A stretch of 64,000 nt of DNA. Origin: Coriaria nepalensis (Eukaryota > Streptophyta > Magnoliopsida > Cucurbitales > Coriariaceae). The stretch lies in contig CP114489.1 in the NCBI GenBank assembly GCA_027186245.1, positions 8,129,501 through 8,193,500 of the forward strand, read 5' to 3'. The notes beneath the pieces were generated by a model, which worked only from the letters and a program-made list of their open reading frames with translations, was not told the DNA's origin and searched no databases. A program made the position numbers and the translations under genes. Each line of letters opens with the position of its first letter. The first letter of the stretch is position 1. Positions 22,290 to 34,654 of the stretch are shown piece after piece.

Positions 22290-24170
22290 ATATTACTATT
22301 ATAGTTAATTATCAAACCTAGCTAAATAAAATTTCAATAGTTAACTAGGCCCTTTTATGTTCAATCAAGTGTATGTATCGGTTTCTTATTAGTACCTATC
22401 TTCATTTAGCTGTTAACTATATGCTTAATTCGTTTATTTTTTGTTGCAAATTGACGTTTACTTATTTTTTTTAATAATTATTCGTTTTGTTTCATGATCC
22501 GCTCATCAATTTGATTGATTCTTATCTTCTTGAATGATGTGCTCGACAACCCTCACTTTTTCTCGATCGACTTCGAGCCCGATTCTCGAACTGTTCAAAT
22601 GGTGGGGTTTCTTTTAATGCTTGCTTAGGTTGCGTAAGCTGGTGAAACTGGAATTGTGTTTCAAACTTTTAATTATAATTTCAAAATAGGAATTGTGATC
22701 CTGATTGGAATTATAAATTAAATTGGAATTCATGTGTTTCAATTCGAAATTTAAATCGTTAAAATTGTAATTACATAAGTGTAAGAATTATGTCTAGGTG
22801 TTCTTGATTATCATCTGATCATTTTCTAAATCTATTAGTGGATGTCGGAACTAGATTCCAAAGGGTTAGTCGTCACCAGCTACATTAAAAGCTATTTATA
22901 AACCCTATTAACTATTCTCAGAGTTCGAGATCCTAGGGTTGTCTCTTGGACGGCTCTAGTCAAATTAATGTATAAGTTGTAATTAGTATCAGATATAATA
23001 CGTTTCATGGATTAGTTAGGGTTGGCTAATGATGGTTATCTATAAGGAGAGGGAGTGGGAAGAGGAGTTTCACATGCATCCCTAGAATGTTTTCTGAAAT
23101 TTTACACTATAAAATGAAAGAAATGAGAAAATACTAGAAAATTATCGTTCTTATTATATTTAGAATGTTTTAGAGAAATAACTCAAATACTCAAAACACT
23201 TCCATTTACCTATAAAGCAACAGTACAGTAAATGACAAGGATATAAATCCTACATTCTATTATCCATTAATAACCAATATAATGTCTAGCAAGCAAATCA
23301 AAAATTGTTCCTCAATATTCAGATCAAATAATATACAAACCTAGAAGTATAGTATAATCAAATAATAAACCTCAAACTATAGAGTCACCATTACAGATGT
23401 CCACAAAAACATACCCAGAAAAGCATACGAAGAAAAGCAGTGTAAAACGGTATAGAAACAGTAAAAGACAATCTAGAGAATAAAGCATCCAAATATCTAT
23501 GCGGTAATTTCTGGACAGCCAGAACCAAGCAAAATGAAAATGATTTCTAGGGATAATTAATGGAAAAAGAAAAAGGTAAATACGCAAATAAACAAGTTAA
23601 GACAACAATTTTGAAGTTCCTAATTGACCTCTTATATATATAAAAGATTTGTTACCTCTTTAGCTCATTTACTACAGTCTTCCAATAGTATTATCAATCA
23701 ACACGAGAACAATGCTGTAGTGACGATCAATTGATAATGAGAATTGAAACATTTATAAGAGATCGTTTGTAGTAACATTTATAAAAATTATAAAGTGATA
23801 ACATATGAATAAGTTATCAATATACATGTTGATGATAGTTTCTTACAACTGCTCGATCGATCCATGCAAATTGTGCCATTGTGCAATGAGTGGAAATTTT
23901 TGGTATATTATGTTTTATTAATACGGGCATACTAGGAGTATAGTACATGTTTCGATAAGAACTTGAAAAATAACTTAAAATGATAATAATCCGACTTCAA
24001 TAGAAAATAAGGCGGTTGAAACGGGTCAGAATAACTTAAATTGATAATTCACAGCTGGAAGGGTTTCTTTATAATACTAAGACGTTGGTTTGAAAATGAT
24101 AGATTCATCTTCAATTTATAGATAGGAATCTATCCAGCTTATTCGCCTATTTGCTGGCCGATTCATTCTG
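22290..24170. other. Intergenic DNA
   Basis: AT-rich sequence with no recognised coding, RNA or transposon domain. The first ~150 bases are presumably the 3' UTR of the peptide gene. The minus-strand open frame at 23372-23587 is hydrophobic by composition only. Confidence 0.35.
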
Positions 24171-24174
24171 GCAA

Positions 24175-24720
24175 TATGTTAGTGGGTCGACATCTTAGGA
24201 TGTGTCTTCCCTAGTCTTCTGAAATTGTGCACTTTATTATAGTGTCCACTTAGCCGTTCAAAACTTCCTCTAACGTTCATCGCCATGTCAAATCTGTTCT
24301 TACGCGTCAGGCTCCACAAATCGGCTACATTCCTAATTTTGTTTTTACCACCTACCCACTTCGCAATTTTGAAGGATCCTTGGATTTTGTCTCTCCAATG
24401 TAGGCTTTGTGCGTTCAAAGACTGATTCCTTGTGATCCGTGTGAAGGTTGATCAAGATAATCTACACCATTTATTATGCAATGTTATCAATCCAAAAATG
24501 CCCAAAATGATAATTGAATCCAATCCTACTCACGAATTACGAAGTGCCCAATAGTAGCTGGACCGAAAATGGGTAACAAAATTTTAATGTGATCACACGG
24601 CCAGTCACAATCGGCCTGTTGTTGTAGTGAAAGTCATCCTCCTCTATAATCACCTAGAAGTCTTAAGAACAACCTATACCTCTCTAAAGTTATCCAGAAT
24701 CTTGTACACACTTGTTGTTA
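24175..24720 (-). other. Probable downstream remnant of the gypsy relic
   Basis: Contains a 79-codon minus-strand open frame (24179-24418), basic in composition, with no motif I recognise. By position it would follow the integrase on the minus strand, but the link is inference. Confidence 0.25.
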
Positions 24721-25400
24721 GATTAAAATAACTTTAAACATATACCTCAATGTTTTCCCACATACTAGACAAATAAAACTCATCTTCTATAAGTTTCATG
24801 GTTCGATGCATGCTCAAATGACTAATCTATGAGAAATTATGACACTTTTTTATAACCTCATTGTAGGTTACCCCACCTTCGGATGTAGACTTGCTCAGCT
24901 TTGGTTTATCGTAAGCCATCCTTGAGCGAAAACCTCTAAGTCTTCCATTTCTTTGAATACTCTGGAAGGTTTTTGGCCATAAGATCTTACTTCATTCCTT
25001 CATGATCTAATCTTGCATTGAGCTCTTCTAGCCACTAATGGTAGCAAGTTCGGCTTTCGTACTTAATGCATCAACCACTAAGTTGGCTTTTCCTGGTTCG
25101 TATTCCAACTTGTAATTGAACACCGCTTAGACGTCTTGCCATCGTGCTTTCTTTGTTGATAACTTCTTTTAAGTTTCGAAATAACTAGTAGGGACATTTT
25201 TGATCTTGTTACAAACTTGGATCCCAGCAAGTGGTGCCTCCAAGTTTTTAGGCAATGGATAATTGATGTCATCTCATTTTCTTATACTGTACAACACCGT
25301 TTAGTTTAGTTGATTTTCAAATTTCATGAGTGATTGGATGCCCTTCAAGCATGAGAACTCCCCCAATTGCAAAATCTAAAGCATTTGTGTGCTTTATTCC
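24720..25400 (-). pseudogene. Ty3/gypsy RNase H and integrase zinc-finger relic
   Basis: Minus-strand frames give DFAIGGVLMLEGHPITHE (about 25340-25400), HCLKTWRHHLLGSKF (about 25210-25255), then NYKLEYEPGKANLVVDALS followed by KAEL (about 25040-25115): the classic Ty3/gypsy RNase H block order. Further on (about 24740-24890) HLSMHRTMKLIEDEFYLSSM with MWENIE matches the integrase zinc-binding region. Frameshifts and stops throughout; RT and the integrase core are absent. Confidence 0.85.
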
Positions 25401-25609
25401 TATCACACATTAATTAAAAGTTTAATTTATAAAATTTTTATTTCAATCAAATAACTTTCAAGAATCAAGTATATAGATTAAAAGTTATAAAATAATATAA
25501 GCATATTTTATTTATCTTAAAACTATTGAAAACTAATATGTTATAATTATCAAATCACATTCGACTTCCGATAATTTTAATCAGTTCAAACTCTAGATGG
25601 AGTGTTATA

Positions 25610-25865
25610 ACTAGCATCAACCCGTCAACTCGTAGACCCGTCGACCCATTGACCCATCAAGTACTTCGCATATTAGAGGCATCGACCTATCGAGTACGTC
25701 GACCTATTAAGCTGTCGACCCATCGAGTACTTCAAATATTTGAAGGCGTTGAGTACGTCGAGACACCGAGGCGTCGAGCTTATCGAGCATTTCACCCACT
25801 GAAGACATCGAATACGTTGAGCACTCTACTTATTGAAAATGTCGAGTATGTTTTTACTTAAAGAC
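25610..25865. repeat. Degenerate GTCGA-rich tandem array
   Basis: Repeated variants of (A/G)TCGAGTAC(T/G)TCG and GTCGACCCAT occur about every 25-40 bases across 25620-25850, giving a local CpG-rich island in AT-rich DNA. The 70-codon open frame in it is a by-product. Origin unknown. Confidence 0.6.
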
Positions 25866-26530
25866 TTATTATTATTATTAGTCTAATGACTTAAAGACTA
25901 ATTTTTTATGCCAAAAAGATAAACGAGACATTACAGTCTCGATGAACCGATGACAAATCATGCCATGGAGTACATAATACAAATTATTTTGTACAAGTTG
26001 CAGAACAAGAATTATGTACACATAATATAAAGAAGAATATATATTTTTATTTTGATTATGATGATCATCAACTAACAAAAATATCAACAATAAAAAACTT
26101 AAATTTGCTGATTCAAATTGCGTTCGAACTAATAAGATTCAAAAACTTACAGATAAAACAAGTAAATAAATCAAAGTATGATTAATTTAAGTAAGGTCGT
26201 AAATATGAAATATAAATTTTGGAACGGTTTATTTAAAAAAGTAAAATTGATTAAGTTTTTAGATTTTTAAATTTTTTTTCTTAACATTGGAATAAATAAG
26301 AAATTAAAGATAAAGAGAGTTTCATAATTATATATTTTTTAATTAATTTTTTAAAAATAAAATATGAAAGATAATTAGTAAAGAAATTTTTTTAAAATTT
26401 TTTTATTAAATACTATTTTTTCATAATTCCCATTAACCCTAACATTTTGAGAGTTGAAGGTAATTTGAACTAATTACACGGTAAATTTTCTCAAAAAAAA
26501 AAAATAGAAAAAAAAATGAAATGAAAAGAA
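25866..26530. other. AT-rich intergenic DNA upstream of EMC3
   Basis: Very AT-rich, with A and T homopolymers and no recognised coding feature. Confidence 0.35.
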
Positions 26531-26537
26531 AAAAAGA

Positions 26538-26705
26538 GGTGGGCCCTTCCATAAGACTGCCACGTGTTCTCTTGGCTCAAGACGCAGAACCAGGGAAGAG
26601 GTTGGAGAGGTCGCTGGTTGAGTCGCTAGGGTCCCATCATCTAAAGAGACTGCTCCAGATCAGTTTTCTCTTTTCTTGTATCTAAATTAGAGAGAGAGAG
26701 AGAGC
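26538..26705 (+). promoter_or_regulatory. EMC3 core promoter region
   Basis: GTGGGCCC at 26540-26547 (TCP/site II type, common at plant housekeeping promoters) and a G-box CACGTG at 26561-26566 lie 155-180 bases before the ATG. A GA repeat at about 26691-26704 occupies the presumed 5' UTR. The motifs are seen directly; binding is inferred. Confidence 0.5.
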
Positions 26706-26721
26706 TCGTTAAGATCCAACT

Positions 26722-29694
26722 ATGGCGGAAGATTTAGTTCTCGACACGGCGATCAGAGACTGGGTTCTGATCCCTCTTTCAGTGGTGATGGTTCTCATAG
26801 GAGTTCTTCGCTACTTCGTCTCCAAGCTCATGCAGTCCTCTTCCCAAATCCCTGACGCCAAAATCGTGAAAGAAGGGTAAGTGAAACTAATCTACATACA
26901 CGGTTTTTTACTTTTTTTTTCGCTGAGATTTTGTAATTAATGGTGGGTTTCAGGCAAGTGATAGTTAGAGCTCGGAAATTACGCGCTGGCGCGAATTTTA
27001 TCCCTCCAAAGTCGTTTCGATCTCGAAGAATTTATTTCAGCAACGAGGTTCGTTTGGTTCCAAGTGAATAAATCTTATATTCATTGTGAGTTTGTGTTTA
27101 TGTAAGTGCCTGAATACTATGACAAATTTTGAACTTTTGTTGTTTCTATAAATCCAGTGCTATCCTTTTGCATCCTGATATGTGGGGGAATGATTATTTT
27201 TTCTTTAGGGTTTTGGTTTCTGGGCCATTCAATATATGTGTTAAGAAGATTTTGGAAGGTTCAACGAGTTAGGAGATAATAGGGAGTTAGTATCTAAACC
27301 GTGCATTGAGAAAGTTCCATAAACAAAAACCAAACGTGTATTCTATATTCTCATTGGTGATTGCTAATAGGACAAGAAACGTTTGTCGGTATCAACACAA
27401 ATTTTAGCACAGTGAGAAGAAGAAAATATATAAAGACAGGGCAATTCTTGTTATTTTTTGGTTGTTTGGGTGACGGTTCTATGTCCTAAAAAAATAATGT
27501 ATCAGATCATGAAAATTAATTGATGCATTTCAATTTTCTGCCATTGTCAGTAAGCCTATCTCATTTATAATAAGAAAACAAAGTCTCCACAGAAATTTGC
27601 AATTAGAAGTTCACGGCATCGAGATGGGTTAATTTAGTAATTTACCACATTAAAGTGCATAATCATGTGAATATATATTCTGAATATTGCAAGCATAGTT
27701 AAAAATTATATTAGTTCCATTTTAGGCCATTGAACAACTACCTTATACTACTAATGTGGTGAAGATGTCTATACAGTATGGAGTATTAATTAGGTTAGGA
27801 TAGGAGGAAAAAAAATAAATCGGTGGTTATATATATGTATCTCTTGAATAAATTTCCCATATAAGATTACTAAAAACTCTTGTTTATTTAAACTATTCCT
27901 AGACTCCCTTAGAAACCCCTTTGATCTTTGATTCTCTATGATCTTATCTCAAGTTCAGTGAGAGAGAGAGAGAGAGAAAGTCTTTTAGGAAGTTTTCAAT
28001 TAGAATCTGCTATTTTAGGTGGTGACTAGCTAGTTTAGCACAACATCTATACTACATCAGTATGTCTTAGCTTTACTGATCTAAATCATATTAGTTACAA
28101 TATAGTTTTCTTCAAACTGCTTATGTTAAGGAAGTGATGATGTCTATCTTCCTTAATTTAATTTTGTTAGTAAAGATGTCAGCTTCGGTGATGATGTCCA
28201 TCTGCGGAAACTTACTATGCTTGAGAAAGGTTCAATGGAAATCATTTTGTATAAATGTGCTTGTATGTTTTGATGTATTAAATGGGTTGATATTCATGGA
28301 GTATATTGGAAATGTGCAGGAAAATGGACTATTACATGTTCCCAAGGGTCAAGCTCAGAATGCACAAGCACAGATGTTCTCAGATCCAAATATGGCTATG
28401 GATATGATGAAGAAAAACCTTTCCATGATTATTCCTCAGGTAATTGTAGTTGGTTGTGTAATTGTTTGGTTTTATGTGATTTCTTGAGTTCTGTAATTGA
28501 ATGCTTAACCTTTTTCTGGTTGTCTAAGACTCTCACATTCGCCTGGGTGAACTTCTTCTTCTCGGGATTTGTAGCAGGTTTGTTTTTATGCCTACAGACG
28601 CTATTTTGATGAGTACCAGAAGATTTATTATTATTATTTTTTCTACTCTTCATAGTAACATCCTTGTTCTCTTCCCCCCCCCCCAACCCAAATTCCTTCC
28701 AGTGCTTTATAATGTTACAGGCTTTGATTATCTGACTTCTGTTTTCTTTTACAGCCAAAATCCCCTTTCCACTTACTCAGAGGTTCAGATCAATGTTACA
28801 GAATGGTATTGACTTGAGCACTGTAGATGTCAGCTATGTCAGTAGTCGCTCATGGTGTGTCTTAATCATTTTTTTTTTATAAATATTTTTTCAAACTTTG
28901 TATTCCGCTAAAGTTTTCCCCAAATCACATGTACCCTATATGCAATTTCCTTGGAGGAGTGTATCTGATATTTATTGAATTTTCTGTCAGGTACTTCCTC
29001 AATCTATTTGGATTAAGAGGTTTATTTAGTCTCATCCTGGGTGAAGAAAATGGTCGGTTTACTGTATTACCTTATGATTGATTTATATCTTGTATTTACA
29101 AATTGTGATTCTCTATTCTGTAGTTGAGTATCCTTATGCACATCTAAAATATCATGGGTCTGGTATTTAATATGGTAACTTACTAAGAAATATTACATGT
29201 GTGCAGCAATGGATGATACACAGAGAATGATGCAAATGAGTGGTTTTGGCATGGATCCAACAAAGGTAGTACCTTTCTTTTCGATGATCTTTCTTCTCTT
29301 ATGAAATGATTCTCAGCTTCCTCTGTCGAGAAACTGCTGGTAGAATATAACTTCTATCTCCTACAGCTTTATTCTTAACCTTATGTCATAACACATCTCC
29401 ATATGAATACTGCGAACTAGAATCTACAACAACAGCTACTAAATTTGATCATACATTGTACTATGGTTAGGTTTGTGCCATGTGTCAAAAAATAATCTGA
29501 TCAAGTGAAAACTGATACATGACCTCGACAGGATTGTCATTGTGTGCCATTACTGATCTTAAGGGTGCTTTGTTTTTTCTCTCTGCCAGGGCTTTGGCGC
29601 TGAGAAGGACAACCTAGACATAACTCAGCATGAATGGGTCTTACCTAAATTTGAGCATCAGGCTGAAGCAGTTTTGAGAAATCTCGTACACTGA
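26722..29694 (+). CDS. EMC3: ER membrane protein complex subunit 3
   Basis: 247-aa EMC3 (TMEM111, DUF106), a core subunit of the ER membrane complex that inserts tail-anchored and multipass proteins into the ER membrane; distantly related to YidC/Oxa1/Alb3 insertases. Exons: 26722-26876, 26954-27047, 28320-28439, 28529-28577, 28755-28854, 28991-29052, 29207-29265, 29590-29694 (stop TGA 29692-29694); total 744 bases, in frame. Three membrane segments: residues ~14-33 ([20 protein letters not shown]), ~126-142 ([14 protein letters not shown]) and ~174-190 ([16 protein letters not shown]), with the conserved cytosolic block PFPLTQRF between the last two. Length equals that of plant EMC3. The first ATG in the transcript region is used. 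All junctions are GT-AG. No defect seen. Confidence 0.95.
27048..28319 (+). other. Long second intron of EMC3
   Basis: 1.27-kb intron with a GA microsatellite at about 27959-27977. The 117-codon open frame at 28134-28487 is intron sequence running through exon 3 in frame and into the next intron; it is not an independent gene. Confidence 0.6.
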
Positions 29695-30515
29695 ACAATG
29701 GCTTCTTGAAGAGTTATTTTACTCACCTGATTCTACTTTGAACTTGAGAAACACTTCTGAAGTTAGGCTACTCTTCCAGAGAAAGTAGCCAAAAAACTTA
29801 TGGTCTGAGTATTTAAAAGCATTGCTAGTTTCTTCTGGTCATTGTAACTTAAGATGCTGCTCAGGCTTGTTTTTGTCCCCTCTCCCTCGTCTCGTCATTT
29901 ATAAGTTATTTTTGTGGCATAGCAACATGGTTGCTGTTCAACCAACTGATAATGATGATATTAGGAGGATAAACCTTTCATATCTACTGGATTTAATGCT
30001 GATTTTAGGATCCTTAAATATTCGTTCTTTCTGTTGCTTTTTTCGTTTTGGTTGTTTTTAGTTGTTAATTTTTGGTCACATGCTATAAACAGGTACAATT
30101 AAATGCCACATAAAATTTTATGTACTTTGATATGATAAGATGTCTTATATATTTGATATTAAAAATCATTGGGTTTTTTTTCATATATCATCGTTGCTTT
30201 TATATCCCGCTGTAAAGTATACATGATATATTATCTTAATTAATACGGGGATACGTCATACTAATTAATTTTAAGTAGTATCTTTCTTATGGAAAATTAT
30301 TATTAATTTATAAATTATTGACTTAATTAAATTGATTTAATTAAAATTAAATTAAAAAATTTAATTAACCCTAATTAGATAGACATTAAAAAGATAATTT
30401 GAAATTTGGAAGATTTGGATTAGGCAAATAAATAAAATGGAGAAAAGAAAATCAAACGATTAAAATTAAATAATTTAAATTAATGAAAAAGGCTAGTCAA
30501 TAGATCATTCATTAC
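29695..30515. other. 3' flank of EMC3 and AT-rich spacer
   Basis: Presumed 3' UTR to about 30150, then AT-rich spacer. No coding similarity; the 79-codon frame at 29822-30061 lies in the probable UTR. Confidence 0.4.
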
Positions 30516-30519
30516 TTGT

Positions 30520-31080
30520 TCGTTAAAATTATCTTTCATTCATTTTTAAAATTTAATAACCCTAAAATAATCAAAAGTTCAGTTATCTCGATTTTTCCTT
30601 ACTTGTTCGTTAAGTAAGATAAGCTCTTTACTTAATCTTTTTCCATTAAACAACCTAAGAGAAGCTCTTTAAATTTAATTTAATAAAAACAATCAAATAA
30701 GAAAGATAGGTTCAATCAAGAAACAAACATACAAGCGAAGTTCATTTATTTTGAGTTATACCCTACATGTAGTCGAATGAAAATATCTCATAATCATTGA
30801 AAATATGATGCTACTTATATTTATGAATTTTGACAAAACGAATCAAAAACCTAAACTAGTAATCAAATTACTATCTTATTTATCTAGTTGCGCACCTTAA
30901 ATAAATATGATAACAATTCATAAGCACTATAGAGAATAGAACATAACAAATTTAAAAGAGATGAAAAGTAATTCTAAATTAATTAATCAAAAATAGTATT
31001 TAGGATTTTGAAGTCATTCTTAACCAAAAAAAAAATTAGCTACTCATCATAATTAAAATAACAAATAAAATTAAATACAT
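30520..31080 (-). repeat. Dispersed repeat family 1, copy 1
   Basis: About 550 bases that match, as reverse complement, 58815-59380. Shared blocks include CTTACTTGTTCGTTAAGTA, the CTCTTTACTTAATC stretch, and TATGATAACAATTCATAAGC. Roughly 85% identical by eye with small indels. No coding potential. It could be part of an LTR or untranslated region of a retroelement; family not recognised. Confidence 0.8.
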
Positions 31081-32190
31081 AAAAGAAAATAAATAAAGAA
31101 AAAAAAAATCTATTATGATTAATGCCAAAAAAAAAAAATTAAGTTACTTCAAATTAAGTAAATCCTACTCCTAAATAGACAATAAAATAAATAGCGAAGT
31201 CAAGTTAATGATACTTGGCGATAGGAAAAGTAAAGGAGACGATTTGGTTAACGATATGTGTTTGGCGTAAAAGTAAAAAAACAAGGTTGGGTTAACGATA
31301 TGTGTTGAGTAGAAAATGAAATTTAACTTGGAAATGTAAAGCGATTGAAGCGAATAGAAAATTTAAAAAGTTGCACTATTCTTGGATAATGACATCTACT
31401 AACCTAAATAAAATAATGACATTGCAATAGTGAAAGAAAATAAATATTGAAAATGTCTACATGAATCGTGCAAGCCATAAGCCTACGAAGGGATCAAAAG
31501 CTTAAGAGAAAAACTTAAATAAATCCATTGAAGGATAATAAAATGGCATAATGCCAATGAAAATTGATGTTGGATTAGTTAGATTAATGAGTGGTTAAGT
31601 GATGAATTTCCCTTTGATGGAGCCTTCTATATATAGGTGGGAAACTTGGTTTGCTTGATGAATAATCTTACTTGTTGAGCAAGTTCCCCAATGTGAGGAG
31701 CAAGTTAAGGAGATATTTTGGGAAACTTGATTCATTCTTCTCCTTGTTGGGCAAGTAGAGCATCTTTAATTGATTGCTTTTGATGAATGAGAATATTTCC
31801 TTCTAAAGCATATTTTATGTGTCGCACACTTTTATCTATTTTGATTCGTCTTTGCACGCCAATTCCACTGTCATTGGTTTCGTGTCATTTCGAGACTCGA
31901 AACCTTGTCAAAATGCCTCTAAGAGAGAGTAAGTACCTCAAAAATCATGGAATTTCATAATAAGGTGGCACACAAGGTGCCCACAAAGCATGCCGACCAT
32001 ACGCCTATGGCGGGTGGCTAGTATTCCATGCTGAACAGTGCATCGTGCGGCCGGTCTGATCTGATGGCTCTTTTCACCTTTTTTTTCAATGCAAATGACC
32101 TTTGAACTTGGACCTTTTTAGTGATTTTGATAAAAAAATTAATGATCCAATGCCATATGTCAAAATATTAATTTTGACATCAATAGGGTG
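31081..32190. other. Repeat-like intergenic DNA between family 1 and the LINE
   Basis: No coding domain. GGTTAACGATATGTGTT occurs twice, about 45 bases apart (about 31246 and 31293). A TATATATAG box at about 31630 and the GC-richer stretch near 31980-32070 suggest more transposon-derived, LTR-like sequence, but I cannot assign it. Confidence 0.3.
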
Positions 32191-32194
32191 ATTA

Positions 32195-34285
32195 AATTAG
32201 TTTCCTCGTGGAGTACAAGCTGAAGGTGAATGGCTAATGTCGTGATAAATAATGCCTTTCAAAGGGTTGAGACAGGGTAACCCTTTATCACCCTACTTAT
32301 TCCATTTTTGTTACCGAGGTCATGCCTAGGCTAATCCATACGAAGGCAAGGATTGTAATGTGTTGGGGATTAAATTTGGAAAGGGGGGAGCTATACTAAC
32401 TCATTTGCTATTTGCATAGTACATCCTATTTTCTATGGGTGTCGCTGTTGAGAACTGCCTTGTTATAAAGGATATTTTGAACGAATACTATAGAGCTTCA
32501 GGACAGGAGATGAGTTTTAAGAATTCCATTGTTTTCTTTAGCCTAAATACTTCTAGTTTGGTTAGACAGAATATCCTGGAGGTTATGAATGTCAAAGCTA
32601 GCATGAATCCTGGGAACTACCTTGGAATTCCATTTTTGTGGGGAAATTCTAGATGTGATAGCTCTTAAGTACTTCAAGGAAAGGATAGTAAAAGAGATTA
32701 GTATATAGAAATCAAAACTGCTTTCACAAGGTGGGAAGGAGATACTCATAAAAGATATTGCATAAGCTCTTCCTTTGTATGACATGTCATGTCTTAGGCT
32801 CCCTATAAAGTTGTGTAATAAGATAAATTCATTAATAGCTAAGTTTTGATCGGGTCAAACAAAAGAAGAGAGTAAAATTTATCGAAAGTCTTGGAATGGT
32901 TTAACTATATCAAAGGAGAGAGGAGTGGGATTCATGTAGGATTTTATGTATATATAATAAATATAATATGGTGAACAGTAATGTGAATAGCAAACAAGAA
33001 AACAGTTCGTAAAATAGAATAATATATAAAATAGAATCTATAAGAAATAGAATAAAATAGAAAAAAAAATAGAATAGAACATAATCTATAAAAATAAAAC
33101 AGAATAGTAAAACAAAACAAAATAGAATTTGTAAAAAATAGAACAAAATAGAAAAATAAAATAGAACATAATCTGGACAAATATAATATAATAAAAAAAA
33201 TAGAACAAAAATAGAGAATCAAACCGATATATGTTATGTAACAGTTTTCTTAAAATATATTCGCTCCCTTATGTCAGTGCAGAAGGTTGAACAACGTCTA
33301 TCTCTTAGGATACAACATAGACGAATAGAAGCAGCGCACCACCGAACTATTCCCAGCGAATTCAAATAGTGGCTCAAACTCTACCACACCAGAAACTTAG
33401 AACTCTAAAGAGATGAATGAAAACAAAGAGCTTTCGGTTTCTGTTGGTGTGTTTCCAAATGGAAGGACGCTCTCAATTTTTAAGTTCATAAGGGGAGGGG
33501 TGATTAATGAGAATTAATCTAAGTTCTTAGGGTGAATTTGCAGTAATGCTACAGCTACTAATTTGAACCTGCATAGAAGGAAAATTACGCCAAATGCTAT
33601 TTGTTCTGTTTGTAATGTTGATGGGGAATCTGTTAAACATTGTCTCTTTGATTGTGAGTGGGCTGAAAATGTTTGGGTGATGTCGGGTTTCAGGTTTTTG
33701 TTTAGGTATGATCTACATGCTTCTATGGTGGATTGATTGCTTGAATTGCTTGTTATTAGTCGGGCTAAAAAGAATGAGCTGTGGACGATGGGTTCAAATG
33801 AAATTATGTGTTGGTACATTTGGAAGGGTAGATGTGAGGCAGTGTCCCAAAGAGTAGTGGTTGATACCGACTTGGTTTGTATGCAGGCAACCGCAGCTTT
33901 TGAAGCTTTTCGCAAGTGTTAGGGGATGAATTTGAATGATATTGAGCCCTATGAAAACTATGGTTTCCCTGGTTAGAGTGTGCCTCCAATGGGCTGGATT
34001 AAGGCCAATTTTGATAGTTCTTATTGCGTGGAAGATAAGAGGGCAAGGTTTGGAAGGGTGATTAGAGATGTCATTAGGAACTTAATTGGTGGTTTGGGTA
34101 GAGATGGAGTTAGAGATTCAGCTTTAGAAGCAGAGGCTTTTGCTCTTTTGGAAGCTATGAAGCTACTGTCCATAATGGGTTGCAAGAGAGTAATATTTGA
34201 AGGGGGTTGTAGTGCGTTGATTGAGTTGTTAGTAAATGCCAGTAATGATGTGGATTTGAGGATTGCTTGGGTGGTTTATTATATA
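32195..34285 (+). pseudogene. LINE (non-LTR retrotransposon) relic split by an LTR-like repeat
   Basis: Left part (about 32195-32934): RT blocks LRQGNPLSP-like, FA(stop)Y in place of the catalytic FADD (about 32411-32422), MNPGNYLGIPF, and the KERGVGF block. Right part (about 33545-34285): zf-RVT-like segment (NAICSVCNVDGESVKHCLFD) followed by a plant-type RNase H domain (PMGWIKANFDSSY, EAEAFALLEAMK). In the RNase H the expected third acidic residue is replaced (FEGGCSAL instead of ESDC-like). Frameshifts and stops are common. The middle, between the GVGF block and zf-RVT, is missing and replaced by the repeat at 32935-33520. Confidence 0.85.
32935..33520 (+). repeat. Dispersed repeat family 2, copy 1 (LTR-like), inside the LINE
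   Basis: Matches 60386-61021 in direct orientation. It begins TGTAGGA, contains an internal region of AAAATAGAA-type short repeats (about 33000-33230), then a conserved block with GTGCAGAAGGTTGAACAACG, GGATACAACATAGACGAATA and AACTTAGAACTCTAAAGAGA. The TG start and overall length suggest an LTR, possibly a solo one, but a CA end and target-site duplication were not found. The minus-strand hydrophobic open frames here come from the short repeats. Confidence 0.75.
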
Positions 34286-34640
34286 TATATTCTCAAATTC
34301 TTTTTTTTTTTTTTCCGCAACTCTTCTTTTTTTGGCAATACATCAATTGATTTAAGGTTTTTTTTTATGTACGTTGCTGAGTGGATAATGGAAAATATAC
34401 CAGTTGAATTTTACCAAGTCTCTATCCAAGTGTTTAAGAATCAGCTTGTTACTTCATAATCTCCTTAATTTGGTTTGGCAACAACTTCTGCTTTGATCAT
34501 CATTTTAGTAGTTTGGAAAGATACTTAGTATTAGTTTAGCCAAAATTATTAATCTTAGCCATGGGATGTAGAGCTGTTATGTTTTTGAGACTCCATTCTG
34601 GTTTACAAATTTTAGTATACTGTTTTATTTTTGGCGAGTC
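34286..34640. other. Spacer between LINE relic and F-box gene
   Basis: AT-rich, with T homopolymers; nothing recognised. Confidence 0.35.
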
Positions 34641-34654
34641 TCCAAAAAAAGAAC

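Noticed and set aside
22093..22308. Second frame overlapping the Cys-rich peptide
   Set aside because: A +1 shadow; lacks the leader and the ordered cysteines of the main frame.
28134..28487. 117-codon frame in EMC3
   Set aside because: Intron 2 sequence joined in frame to exon 3 and its donor; real splice sites at 28319/28320 and 28439/28440 explain it.
32910..33222. Hydrophobic minus-strand frames resembling membrane proteins
   Set aside because: Translation of AAAATAGAA-type short repeats; composition only.
33514..33915. 133-codon minus-strand frame
   Set aside because: Antisense to the LINE zf-RVT region, which has recognisable sense-strand motifs.
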